Positions 30,601 to 40,327 of a DNA stretch of 64,000 nucleotides are shown here, piece by piece. The notes under the pieces are model-generated. The model had not been told where the DNA came from and ran no database searches. It worked only from the letters and a program-made list of their open reading frames with translations. Source of the DNA: Capniomyces stellatus (Eukaryota > Kickxellomycota > Harpellomycetes > Harpellales > Legeriomycetaceae); contig LUVW01000013.1 of NCBI GenBank assembly GCA_001661515.1, positions 72,024 to 136,023 of the forward strand. Direction: 5' to 3'. Positions within the stretch are counted from its first letter, which is position 1, and every line of letters starts with the position of its first letter. The position numbers and the translations under genes were made by a program.

Positions 30601-32647
30601 CTCCCTCAGCTCCATCCCTGCTCTCGCCTTTCTCATGCTCATCACCTGACTTGTTTTTCTTCTTTGCTTTGTCCTTGTTTTTACCCTTATCTTTGCCTTT
30701 GTCTTTGGATTTAGGATTATCAACGTCATCAATGCTCTTTCTTGTCTTGCCTCCAACTCCCCAGGTAAAACTTGCATTCTCCACCCTAATCACTTCATCA
30801 TCACCTTCGCTGCTCCCAATCGCCGCCTTGTCAAACGCAACTCGGTCAACTGCATCCTTCTGCAGCTCCTCGCTATCCAACAGCTCAACCAACCTTCTTC
30901 CAGACACCGTGGCCTCAATAACCGCTATAACCGACATTGGGAACATAAACAATGGGAACTGCAGCATGTTAAATAGCGCTATTGACACAAATACCAGCGT
31001 TGCGTTCAGCGGCCCGTGCGACTTGTTGTCAAACAGCGAGTAGCACATAAACGTCAAAAACGACACCATAAACGCCATTAGCGCAAGCACAAAGTTCTGC
31101 ATTCCGTAAGCAACACCAAACTTCTTCAGCGTCTTCAGCTCCCCCTTGTCTCGCACTTGCTCAGCCCTGTCAATAAACGCCTTCTCCCATGCATATAGTT
31201 TAATCGACTTGATGCTCGTCAGGATCTCATCTATCAGCTCCACTCGCAGATCCTTGTTCTTCATCTGGCTCTTCTGTAGCCGCTGCATGTACGACGTCAG
31301 CTTCACGTTTACTGGCAGCCCAACTATCATCACTGCTATTCCCATCAACGAACTCCACCCAATAGTGTTGTACAGCAGCGAAATCGCCACTATGATCTGG
31401 AACGGCCCACTCCACACTATGTTGAGGTACGAAAACACCTCTGACAACCTTTGCACATCAACCGACATTCTGTTCACTATGTCTCCAGTCGAAAGCTTTT
31501 GTCTCGATGAATTTGACAGCTTCAGCGTCTTTCTATACACCACCGATGTCAGCGCCGTCTTTACTCTTGTTCCCGTGTACATCGCCAAGTGGAAGTACTG
31601 CTGCAGAAACAGTGTCTGTGTCATTGCCACCACAAACATCGTCACCGATATCACAAACCCTTTTGTTACAGATGGTTTGTCCTCAATCGCCATGTTCGAT
31701 GTGTAGCTACTGATAAACTTCAGCAGCTCTGAAAACAAAATTGTTTGCGTAAATCCCAAAACATCCTGCACCACCTTGAATATCATCGATATAAACAATG
31801 GCCCTCCAAACGCTCTAAACAGTATCTTCCACAGCCCCGTCACCTTCCCCTTTGCTGTTGCCTTCTCCCACTCTCTCTCAAATCGCTCTGTACACCCCTC
31901 AACTTCCATATAATCTGGCAACGGCCACATGTCCTGGATCTTCAGCACCCTCTTTCTTCCCTCTGTCAATATATCCGACATCCACTGGAATGTCAACCTT
32001 GAATACAAATTGCTGTTTTGCTCCGGCGACAAATTTGCCCCATTTATCTTCTTTTCTCTAGCATACTCCTGGATCTTTCTCTTACTCGTCAGCTCAAATC
32101 CCCAGATCAACGCTATCATCACCCCCTCAACCACCGACCCAACAAAGTACCCCGCTCCCCCATTCGACCTAATCCCTATCTCTGCCTGGGTCCAGTACCA
32201 AAGCCCCAAATATACCAGCGTGATGTTCCAGTATAGCAACATAAGATGCGATTGCGATGTGTATCTTGTCTGCTCGTAATAATGCACTCCAATTGCAAAC
32301 ACCGCTGCTAACGAGCCCATTATAGCATTCACCGTCGTGGCATTCACACTGCTAGCCCCTGTCAGCAATGTTGAAAGATATATCTGCACTATCCTATCAA
32401 CCAGTATACCAAACCCAATCACCAGCTTTGTGTAGTATACCATCCCCATTGTCATTTTACTGTCCATTTTTGTGTAATTCACGCTTAGCGTTCTGATTCT
32501 CCATATCGACAGCCCAATAAAAAGGATGTTTAACACTGCCGCCACTATAATGTTCAGAAACCCAACTGTGATAAACACGTTTTTGCCCGAGTTCAACAGC
32601 CCAAACCCCTGGCCATCGTAACAAAAGCCACTGAACTCAGTACTCAT
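27677..32647 (-). CDS. ABCC/MRP-type ABC transporter (Ycf1/Bpt1-like)
   Basis: 1656 residues in one exon. The start is taken at MSTEFSGFCYDGQGFG, a typical Ycf1-type N-terminus; an in-frame ATG at 32701 would add 18 residues. Order: TMD0 with five predicted helices, linker, TMD1, NBD1 (Walker A GRVGSGKSS near residue 710, signature LSGGQKARVSLARAV, Walker B VFLFDDPLSAVDAH), a charged linker, TMD2, NBD2 (Walker A GRTGAGKSS near residue 1400, LSLGQRQLVCLARAL, VLILDEATAAID). The NBD1 Walker B ends in Asp instead of Glu, as usual in this family (degenerate site 1). Such proteins move glutathione or bile-acid conjugates and metal complexes into the vacuole. Two low-complexity inserts stand out: a Lys/Asp run at about residues 645-685 and an Asn/Ser run in NBD2 at about 1490-1540. 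Ycf1 versus Bpt1 cannot be decided. Confidence 0.93.
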   Translation of the reverse strand: MSTEFSGFCYDGQGFGLLNSGKNVFITVGFLNIIVAAVLNILFIGLSIWRIRTLSVNYTKMDSKMTMGMVYYTKLVIGFGILVDRIVQIYLSTLLTGASSVNATTVNAIMGSLAAVFAIGVHYYEQTRYTSQSHLMLLYWNITLVYLGLWYWTQAEIGIRSNGGAGYFVGSVVEGVMIALIWGFELTSKRKIQEYAREKKINGANLSPEQNSNLYSRLTFQWMSDILTEGRKRVLKIQDMWPLPDYMEVEGCTERFEREWEKATAKGKVTGLWKILFRAFGGPLFISMIFKVVQDVLGFTQTILFSELLKFISSYTSNMAIEDKPSVTKGFVISVTMFVVAMTQTLFLQQYFHLAMYTGTRVKTALTSVVYRKTLKLSNSSRQKLSTGDIVNRMSVDVQRLSEVFSYLNIVWSGPFQIIVAISLLYNTIGWSSLMGIAVMIVGLPVNVKLTSYMQRLQKSQMKNKDLRVELIDEILTSIKSIKLYAWEKAFIDRAEQVRDKGELKTLKKFGVAYGMQNFVLALMAFMVSFLTFMCYSLFDNKSHGPLNATLVFVSIALFNMLQFPLFMFPMSVIAVIEATVSGRRLVELLDSEELQKDAVDRVAFDKAAIGSSEGDDEVIRVENASFTWGVGGKTRKSIDDVDNPKSKDKGKDKGKNKDKAKKKNKSGDEHEKGESRDGAEGEDDDDKVEKIIISDINLTCKYKGLVAVVGRVGSGKSSLVSGILGEMKKVSGSVLVKGRVAYVPQQPWIINASLKDNILFGQKFDAAFYAKVVKACELEKDIDMFKGRDEVEIGENGINLSGGQKARVSLARAVYSRAQVFLFDDPLSAVDAHVGRNLMKNVIGPEGILKNRTRLLVTHALQYLPLINTIYVMEDGRIAESGSYEELVANKDGVLTHLLGTEHFDNLQEQSRLLEEKEALQTAEDMAAEMEADLEAEMDLHREMEGAIEDINTGRLSISTIGTISNYLNNDTESLRSRNSLVRRRTSKISKPDSSQEQGQEKGKKDGVLIEEEQSKEGRVKMNVFISYVKASSIFGISLYLIASIVKAGLTVGATVWLREWANHNESTGDSSTGRSAVFYILIYGLIGLLQALSYSFYNLIIWVVCAVRAAKRTHESLMKGVLRSPMSFFDTTPLGRILNRFNKDQDAIDRTIPRTFDMWAQSMLSVISSLLVIMVSFWMFAIAVIPLMAVYIYIQRYFVSSSRELKRLEATTRSPIYAQFQETLTGVSSIRSYNQTERFLNENVKMLEINTRSQFPYISLNRWLSIRLEFLGGSVIFLSSFFSVLSAYLSVRNGSTAVDSALVGLALSYALTITQSLSWGIRQSVELETSIISIERNQEYSELPSEAPEHIPDTKPDDSWPQHGRIVFDNYSTRYREGLDLVLKNINLTIEPNLRVGVVGRTGAGKSSLTLALFRIIEAAGGSITIDGVDISTIGLFDLRSNLLIIPQDPILFGGTLRENLDPFNKYSDAEIWDALEHAQLKSWVISNSINKNKTNSNSNLNSNLNSKSNSIIDSQINKEIDNATLQLQPVSEQDISSGLNIQIQNNGANLSLGQRQLVCLARALIRKSKVLILDEATAAIDVETDRFIQQVIRSEFKNSTVITIAHRLNTILDSDKILVIDRGQLAEYDSPDVLLADKNSLFSSLVEQANNEA

Positions 32648-32701
32648 TTTTTTTTGGTTTATTATCTTTTTGTCTTGACCTCTATATTTTTGTTCTATCA
32701 A

Positions 32702-34157
32702 TGCCTATCTATCTAGCAATAGATATTGTTGTTTTTTCTTTCTTTCTATATTTATCTATATTCTTTTGTATACACACAAATATATGTATACCGCGCGTTC
32801 CCTTGTTCTCTTTTGCAATATGTCTACCAAAAGCGTTTTTGTAAAAAAAATAAATTATTATATTAGTAACTTTAGTAAAAGAGCCATCAACTTTTCTAGA
32901 CATTTGACTTGTGCAGCTTTATTCCTAAATCACGCATATCTTGTATTTTATATTTATACAACTTCTCTAACTCAAATTTTGCCAATGTTCTTTTGTTATT
33001 TTTTCGAAAAAAATAAAAAACCTTTAAAAAAAATAAATTTCAATAAAAAAAATTAAAAAAAACTAAAAAAAGCAAAAAATAAAATAAAATAAACAAAAAT
33101 AACAATACAAACCAAACCAAAAAAACAAAAATAATTATAAAAGTGAAATCTAATTAAATAGAAATTAAATAAAATAAATTTTTGTTTAAAAATAACAATG
33201 AGTTTCCAATTGATTCTCAATAAATCTTAATAACCAGCGAATCAAGGCCGATGATTTAATTAGTATTGTTTTCTTTCAGTTTTCTAAGCTTATTGCTTTT
33301 TTATTGAACTCATGCTATTTGCCAAGAGCATTCCGTTTATTTAGCTCTTTCATTGCTAAAATATTTGCTTATTCGTAAAAATTTCCATGTTTTTTAGTTT
33401 CAAATTTTTTTTTTTTTTTACTTTCTTTAACTACACGTTTTTAAGTTGGCTGTGATTACTAATCAAAATTTTGTAATTGAGAAAAAATCAAGCACTTTTC
33501 TTTTCAACAATTAAAGAAAAACTTTTTTTTCTTCTTACCTTCACTCTTACGACCCGAAGCACTATTCTATTTCATTATATTTTACTGCGCAGTTTGCCTT
33601 AGTATCGGAACCTTTAACAATCAACCCAAACCCAATTGCTATTACAAGTATATCCCATTCATTCATCTACCCAACTTTTTTATTCCTTCAAACAACTCCA
33701 AAAAAATCAATCATTATTTAAATATCCGTTTACAAAGCTTGCTTTATTTAATGCTTACAGGTCACAAATTTAAACTATATTGTTGACTGATTTACATATC
33801 CTGTTTGTCATCAGTCAAGCTCCATTGCTCAAAGTAGCACCAGCTATGTTAGAGTGCAATAAACAAATTACAGCTCAGCGGCCAAACGTAAACGTGAATA
33901 GGTCTTTGACGTTTGAAATCCGACTTTGTATTCTAACATAATATAGTTGCCCCTTTTCAGTAATTCCAATCCCAGTTTACTTTAGAATTTACTCGTTATT
34001 TTGGAAACACTTTATATTTGGTTTCCACCGGGAAAATACGCCTAGTATGTACCAAAAGTACTCTAATATCAACAAAATCTGCTCTAAACCCGGCTCTAAA
34101 GTTAGGGGTTGCGAGCTCCCCCAGTTAGTTTTGTCGGGGATATTTGTATTAACTCAA
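32702..34157. other. Intergenic, no gene seen
   Basis: Extremely AT-rich. A and T homopolymer runs dominate 33000-33200 and 33400-33530, and nothing codes convincingly. It may hold the 5' part of the ankyrin gene that follows, but I cannot see it. Confidence 0.45.
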
Positions 34158-34951
34158 AATCCCAAAAGATCAATGCTCTCTTAAATCCTTCTACCAAGCA
34201 TCAAACGAACCAGATACGATAAGACGCTTTTTAAAGTACTATGCTAGGAATCTGAAAAGCGATTGTAATCATTTGGCCGAGTTTGAAAAAAGTATTTTGG
34301 CAAAGTACCCAAGAATAGCAAATAGTAAAAGCATGGTTATCAGCGCTTTAATCAACCTCAAAAATATTAAATACGAGGACTTGCTTGAGCCCACCGCCAA
34401 ACATAGCTGGGCCAATGTAAGACATAGTTTGCTGAAGATGTACACAGTGCTGGGTACTGAGGAAGGAACTATAAACTTCTATAGGTTGCGTACGTCAGCT
34501 GCAATGTAGATATTGTAAAGTCTTTAATGAACCTAGGGTATGACTTAATCGCCGAAAACAACCTGGCGCTAAAGTTGGCGTGTTTATTCGGCGATATCGA
34601 GCTGGTGCAATCACTGGTTGACATTGGGGCAAAGCTATGCAATAGTATCTGCAATGGGTTTAAAGAGGTTTGTGCAAAAAACGACATAAAACTTGTCCAG
34701 CTGTTGTTGGAGCATGGAGCCAAGCTGGAAACCCAGAGTTTAACGGGATCAGCGCAGCGTGCATTGATGGAAATACTGAACTGGCCATGCTGCTGTTTGA
34801 GAATGGCGCAAAGCTTAATAATATATTTTATAGCTGTGTTAGCGTTGCACTAGAAAGTAGGGACCACGCAATAGTAAGATTGCTGGTTGAGAACGCACCC
34901 AACTTGGACAAAGTCAAGATGCAAGCTATCCTAGGACTCATAAGCTTGTAA
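34158..34951 (+). pseudogene. Broken ankyrin-repeat gene
   Basis: Ankyrin motifs run continuously through three reading frames. An N-terminal helical part (LKSFYQASNEPDTIRRF, FEKSILAKYPRIANS) is open to 34509. Then come NVDIVKSLMNLGYDL and ACLFGDIELVQSLVDIGAKL, with NDIKLVQLLLEHGAKLE from about 34485 in a frame shifted by 2. ACIDGNTELAMLLFENGAKL and HAIVRLLVENAPNLDK follow from about 34733 in a frame shifted by 2 again, ending at 34951. At the second break no GT/AG pair could restore the frame, and at the first the nearby splice candidates do not match in phase, so frameshift decay is the better explanation. No start codon is apparent. About five repeats remain. Fungal ankyrin proteins of this type are often in large species-specific families. 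Confidence 0.65.
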
Positions 34952-35716
34952 ATAGCTGCTTTCAAGTTGTCTTTGGGTATTTGACCCTTCAAAAAATAAA
35001 GGCACCTATTAATAATTTCAACAATGTAAAAGAAACAGATTAGAATTTGAACATACAATCTAGATGCTAGTTTAAGCATGAATATGCAAGCACCACTCTT
35101 CTTGGACAACAAAGTACGATTGCCACCAAACCCAGTGGGAATTGACAGTTCGCTTATTAGCATTGTTATTTAGAGGTAGTTTGTACAGTTGGAAAAGCTA
35201 CTCTACAAAACTTTTTCCTTCTTTTTTTTTTTTCTTAATTATGATATTTTTTCACTTCATTTCCGTTTTGAATTGAAAAAAAAGTGAGAAGAATCGATCA
35301 AGATTCTGGCGAATGGAATCGGAATCAGAGCTATGAAATTCATTAAAATTAAAAAGTAAATATAAAAATTTTTTTTTTACTTTAAAGTGTAAACAGTTAA
35401 AGCCCAAAGTGTTAAATTCCAAAAAAAAAAAAAAAAGACGAATCAGCTTTAATTTCAAAATCGATTCAATAATTCGAGTTTTACAACTATTCATATTTAT
35501 TCAATTCTTTTCTGTTGGCAAAAATATAGTATATTAGTAAGCCGGAAAGTACTGGTTTGGCGAATTCAGCTTTTGGTTTTATATAAATAAAAAGACACAT
35601 TGAGAGATTAGAAGGAAAAGCTAGAAAGGAATAAAGATAAAAGGGAGTAAAGAAAAGGGAACAAAGGTAAAAGAAAAGAAAGTTAAAGAAAGAAAAAGAA
35701 AGAAAAATATAATAAA
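34952..35716. other. Intergenic, no gene seen
   Basis: AT-rich spacer. The last 130 nt are purine-rich (A/G) on the plus strand and probably form the leader of SYO1. Confidence 0.4.
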
Positions 35717-38380
35717 ATGGGAAAGGCTAATCAGCAAGTGAAACAGTCGCGTAAAGTGAGACTAAATGCAGGATCGGCTTTAGGGCTTCCAGTGTCAACG
35801 GGGTTAATTCAATCTATAACGGCGCAGGAGGAATTATTGTTGGGGGCTGGGCCAGACAATTCGGTAGTGAATGGGGGACCAGAAATGAATGGAGCGGAGC
35901 AGCTTCCGGGAGTAATGAAAAAGTTAAGATCGCTTGATGTAAATGAAAGAGTATGGGCGTGTGCTAGTTTGGGGCAGTTGCTGATGGGGGGTAGTGTTGA
36001 GACAAAGAAAATGTTGCTGGGGAAAAAAGCGATTGGGATGTTGACAGAGTTGATTGTGGATGTTAAAGAGGAGGTGTGTTTGGAGGCAAGTGGGGTGTTG
36101 AGAAATTTGGCGTCGAATGAAGAGTTTTTTGGCAAAGGAGTTGAGAAGGAGTTTGTGAATGAAAAGATGTTTTATAACATTGGGATGGAGTTGGCAAAGG
36201 TTGAGGCGGGTTTAAATCAGATAATTGAGCAGAACAAGGCGGTTAAAAGTATGGCACAGCAGACAAAGTCGAGTGGGGGCGATAAAGGGAAGCATGGACA
36301 GGAAGTGGATGGACATAGAAACTCGAGCGAGCAAAGGGTGATATTCGGAATTGTGGAAAACATATACACATTGGTAACGAGTGTTTGTGAGCGGTATAAG
36401 GGAGCGGTTCAGCTGGCAAATAGAGTGAACATGTTGCCGCTGATAGTGAGGATTATAGAAAGCTCGCAGTTTGTGCCAACAAGACTTGTGCATTCGTCGG
36501 GCCAGCTGATTTATACATTGACAGAAGGAAACTATGAGGCGGAGATAAGTATGTTTGATGAAACAATGTGCGGGGGATACGGGATGATTAAAGTGCTGTA
36601 CGAGAGGCTGATGGACACACAAAGCGGAAGTTTGGATGAGGTTTTCAAGGAAGGGGAGAAGAAGACGGGAGTTTTGTTTACAAGGATTTTGGTTGGAGCA
36701 ACATTGACAAACTTGATAAAGAGCGAGATCTACTACCAAAGCAAGATTGAGGTGGAGTCAAAGGGGACAATGGAGAACATTGTGAAGAGGAATTTGCTGG
36801 AGGCGATTAGCGAGTTTTTGGTGATTGATGTGGATGCGACAGCAAACCGGGCGTTGGGCTTGGCAAACTCGGTGATGAATTCAGACGTGGATGTTGAAAC
36901 AAATGAAAACAGCAACAACAAAGTCAATAGCGACGAGGACGAGGATGTTGAGGAGGAGTCGGGAGATGGGGGTGAGAGTAGCAGGGAGGCGGGAGGAAAG
37001 GTCAGCAGCGGAGAGGCACAGATCAAGACGGTGGAGCTGGAGTCGATTTTGGAAAACATTGGCAACCTGCAGCTGAGCTTGGAGTTGGCAGCAAACATTT
37101 TCAGTGAGGATGGGATTGAAGAGATTGGAAAGCCAAAAGGCGGCAAAAAGGGCAAGAAGAACAATAACAGGATTGTAGGGAACAAAGATGATGTGATGGA
37201 TGAGGAAGAGGGTGGAAATGGTGGGGAAGGAAACGAAGATGATGATTTATGGATGGATGATGACGATGAAGATATGGGAAATAGTGAGGGTGAAGATGAA
37301 GATGAAGACGAGGATGAAGAGGGTGATGAGGGCGATGAGGGCGATAATGGGATTGACGAGGATGATGATATCGATGTGTTTGATATGGCCGAGTCGCTAG
37401 GAAATGAGTCTACATTGGTAAAATCAGTGTGGACAGAGGCACAGCCGGTGCTTGAGGTGTTTGTTCAGCACATAATCCCCAAACTGCTGATGCTATCAGC
37501 TCCACCAAGTGTGCTGTTGGAGGCAAGCCAGATCTCAAAGCATAACGGAGACAAGGTCAACCTGTTGGATTCGGTGGTGGATTCGTTTTTGATGTTGAAT
37601 TCGACAGCAATGGTGTGCTTTAACAACTTTTTGTCGGTTATTGAGCAGTCTCAGCCAGACAAGCTGACCAGCGAAATGGACAAGTTTAAGGAGAACACGC
37701 CCGTTTGGTGGACTGAGCTGCTGTTGGTGGCGTCAAAGTGCTACGAGTCGCTTGTGTACTTTTCAAGCAACTACGAAACACACAAGCTGGTTGCTGGGTG
37801 GGCTGAGCTGCTTGAACGCTGTGTCAGTTGTCTTTGGACGTTGTCGCGTGGAAACTTGGAGTGGTTAAGTATAAACGAGCAGGTGGTTGCAGGAATGATT
37901 GGCTTGTACAATCTGAGGCTTGTGCCTGTCAGTTTAAAGACCTGTGTTGTTGGTGTTTTGGGCAGGCTGGGAATGGCCAAAAACAACATACCTCTGAACA
38001 CAAAGATCTCCAACTTTTTGCTGTTTGACGTGGTTGCCAAGCTGCTGAAGCCATTCAGTGTTGCCAATGGCTGCAACGACCCTGAATACAAACACGTTGT
38101 TGTTTCTGGGTACCCAGGCGATTTCGAGCTGCCCCAGACAGCTGCTATCCAAGCACTCGACGACATTTTTGATATTTATGGCGATGCAAGCTACGATTAT
38201 GACCGTGAGGTCTTTGTTGGCTTGGGCTACCTGCAGGTGTTGGCTGAGGTTTTGCCTGTTTTGCGGCTGTTTGCCAAGTCTGTCGATAAAAGAAAACACA
38301 AGTCTTTGAGAAGCCGAACCGACTTGGTTATCTCCAACCTCGTTGCTTTTATTTCCTATAAAAAATCAGAGCTGAAGTAA
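35717..38380 (+). CDS. SYO1: Symportin Syo1 / HEATR3 (co-import of uL18 and uL5)
   Basis: 887 residues in one exon. Syo1 co-imports ribosomal proteins uL18 (Rpl5) and uL5 (Rpl11) with 5S RNP assembly, using karyopherin Kap104. The N-terminus is basic (MGKANQQVKQSRKVRL), then GLPVS, as in the family's PY-NLS region. Next come ARM/HEAT repeats, including LRSLDVNERVWACASLGQLL and KEEVCLEASGVLRNLAS. A long acidic loop interrupts the solenoid (about residues 395-425 and 490-555, nearly pure Glu/Asp with Gly/Asn), in the position where Syo1 carries its acidic, uL5-binding loop. HEAT repeats resume to the end (DREVFVGLGYLQVLAEVLPVL). Adjacent genes are unrelated. Confidence 0.85.
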   Translation: MGKANQQVKQSRKVRLNAGSALGLPVSTGLIQSITAQEELLLGAGPDNSVVNGGPEMNGAEQLPGVMKKLRSLDVNERVWACASLGQLLMGGSVETKKMLLGKKAIGMLTELIVDVKEEVCLEASGVLRNLASNEEFFGKGVEKEFVNEKMFYNIGMELAKVEAGLNQIIEQNKAVKSMAQQTKSSGGDKGKHGQEVDGHRNSSEQRVIFGIVENIYTLVTSVCERYKGAVQLANRVNMLPLIVRIIESSQFVPTRLVHSSGQLIYTLTEGNYEAEISMFDETMCGGYGMIKVLYERLMDTQSGSLDEVFKEGEKKTGVLFTRILVGATLTNLIKSEIYYQSKIEVESKGTMENIVKRNLLEAISEFLVIDVDATANRALGLANSVMNSDVDVETNENSNNKVNSDEDEDVEEESGDGGESSREAGGKVSSGEAQIKTVELESILENIGNLQLSLELAANIFSEDGIEEIGKPKGGKKGKKNNNRIVGNKDDVMDEEEGGNGGEGNEDDDLWMDDDDEDMGNSEGEDEDEDEDEEGDEGDEGDNGIDEDDDIDVFDMAESLGNESTLVKSVWTEAQPVLEVFVQHIIPKLLMLSAPPSVLLEASQISKHNGDKVNLLDSVVDSFLMLNSTAMVCFNNFLSVIEQSQPDKLTSEMDKFKENTPVWWTELLLVASKCYESLVYFSSNYETHKLVAGWAELLERCVSCLWTLSRGNLEWLSINEQVVAGMIGLYNLRLVPVSLKTCVVGVLGRLGMAKNNIPLNTKISNFLLFDVVAKLLKPFSVANGCNDPEYKHVVVSGYPGDFELPQTAAIQALDDIFDIYGDASYDYDREVFVGLGYLQVLAEVLPVLRLFAKSVDKRKHKSLRSRTDLVISNLVAFISYKKSELK

Positions 38381-38881
38381 AGTAATCTTTAAAAATCTAA
38401 ACTCTGAACCCAGTTTGATTTGCGTTTAGTGTGTGCCCTTTATCTTTTATTCTATCTAATTTTTTTTTCTTCCTTCCCAACTAGCCATTACTCTTACTTA
38501 TATGGTTCAAGGTATATCTGCCATTTTTCTTTTATTTCTGATTATAATTTTATATTGATATCACTCTATATTTTATTCGATATTTGCTGTTTATTTATTA
38601 ATTTATTTTTTATAAAATCGAAAAGCGAAAAATGAAAAATAAAATGAAAGTGGAAAAATAAAAAAGACAGCAGGAAACTCGGTTAAAGCGAACCATGCTA
38701 ATAGAGAAATTGGTAAAAATAAAACAAAACAAATAAACATTGGCCAGCAATTTGACAGCTAGTAAACAATCGGTTTGAAACATTAAAATCGTCCATGTTT
38801 GTTGTTTGTTGTTTGTTCTTTCTAATAGATGGCTTTAAAACTTCACACAGTTTTGCTGTCCTGTCCAAATCCCCTTTAGAC
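38381..38881. other. Convergent intergenic, no gene seen
   Basis: 3' flanks of SYO1 and SDH2. T-rich then A-rich, no frame supported. Confidence 0.4.
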
Positions 38882-40327
38882 TTAATCAGATGCCATGAGA
38901 ACCTTAAGTTTGGCAATCGCCTCCCCTGGGTTCAATCCCTTTGGACATGATTTAGCACAGTCTATTTGAGCAATTAAAAGTAAAAATAAATAAGATACGC
39001 CCAATCAGCCCAATCAGCCCAGTAATTTTATTAAATAGTACTAGTCAAGTTTCCAAGTCAACTTACTCATAATTTGATGGCAACGGTAGACACTCATAGC
39101 ATTTTGGAATTTCTGGCGACGCTCGACACCCATTTGGTCACGTGTATCAACCATCCATCTATAAGCCTGCATCAACACTGCTGGCCCCAAGTATTCATCC
39201 TGGTTCCACCAATATGATGGACAACTTGTTGAGCAACATGCACACAAAATACATTCATACAATCCATCAAGAGTTGATCTATCAGCTGGCATCATCTTAA
39301 GCTCCTTGTCCAGCGTCAGCTGCTCAGAATCTCTGCGTTGCAGCCATGGCTCAATTGATGCATATTGCTTGTAAAAGTATGTCAAATCTGGCACAAGATC
39401 CTTCACAACATACATGTGTGGAAGTGGATAGACCTTGACTTCTGAGGCAGACTCTACTGGAATTCTTGTTGTGCAGGCAAGACAGTTGTTGCCATCAACA
39501 TTCATAGCACACGACCCGCAAATACCTTCACGGCAACTACGTCTGAATGTCAAAGTTGGATCAATGTCGTTCTTGATCTTTATCAATGCATCCAACACCA
39601 TAGGCCCAATTGTGCTCAAATCAACTTCGTAATCCTGCATGCGTGGCTTCTCTGTTGGTGTGTCTGGGTTCTAGAATCCGCCATTTTATACCATCATTTT
39701 TTTAATAATAATAAAAATGAATAGCAAAAGTTGTAAATTCGATGATTAGTTTAGTATCTTGCAATCCAACAAGCTCAATCTAAACACAACTATGAATGCT
39801 GTTACTACTCGATTCTACTATTAGATTATGCTACTCTGCTTACCCATCTGTAGATCTTGAAGGTCTTCATATCTGGTGCATTGGCTTTAGCCATTTTCAA
39901 AAGCGAAGAGGTGGCAAATCCTCTCTGAGCAACGGATTTACCCTATCAAATCAACCAGTTTCATCAATCTTTTTACTCTGCCTCTTTTATCCATTTCTGA
40001 CGATTCCTTTTACTTGTCAAAACCTCAATCATCCATCTCCTCCCTCCAATTTCTCTACTTGCTTCATTTATAAATTCCTATTCCTTTTTTTCTTTTTCTT
40101 TTTACATCTCAAAGGTCAAGTTTGCATTTTTATTCTTGGTTTGTGAGTTGGCTGTTTTCTAAACATCGATTTACTAGGCCAACTTGGCTTTATCGCAGCA
40201 ATCAATGACTTCGAGTAAATGTAAGCCTAACGGCTAAGGCTGCTGACATTGCTATTTTGAACATTTTAATGTTGGCTAGAATACTTACGATGATGCTCAA
40301 GGGTTTCATACTTAATCCTACAACCAT
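38882..40327 (-). CDS. SDH2: Succinate dehydrogenase iron-sulfur subunit Sdh2
   Basis: Four exons: 40327-40289 (13 codons), 39942-39844, 39670-39067 and 38961-38882, in total 273 residues, the usual Sdh2 size; phases 0, 0, 1 all join. This is complex II of the inner mitochondrial membrane, passing electrons from the flavoprotein to ubiquinone. Seen: a targeting region [25 protein letters not shown] joined to [14 protein letters not shown], the 2Fe-2S ligands in [19 protein letters not shown], then the 4Fe-4S and 3Fe-4S ligands in [16 protein letters not shown], and RCHQIM joined to [12 protein letters not shown] in the last exon. The first exon is tiny and its intron is the longest of the gene (346 nt). 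The assigned first exon rests on a GTAAGT donor, phase and a start codon, so it is slightly less sure than the rest. Confidence 0.94.

Noticed and set aside
34828..35163. 111-codon minus-strand frame over the 3' end of the ankyrin relic
   Set aside because: No recognisable feature, overlaps better-supported ankyrin motifs on the other strand.
38925..38945. GGGTTCAATCCC, tRNA T-arm-like
   Set aside because: It is the antisense of coding sequence for KGLNPG in the last exon of SDH2.
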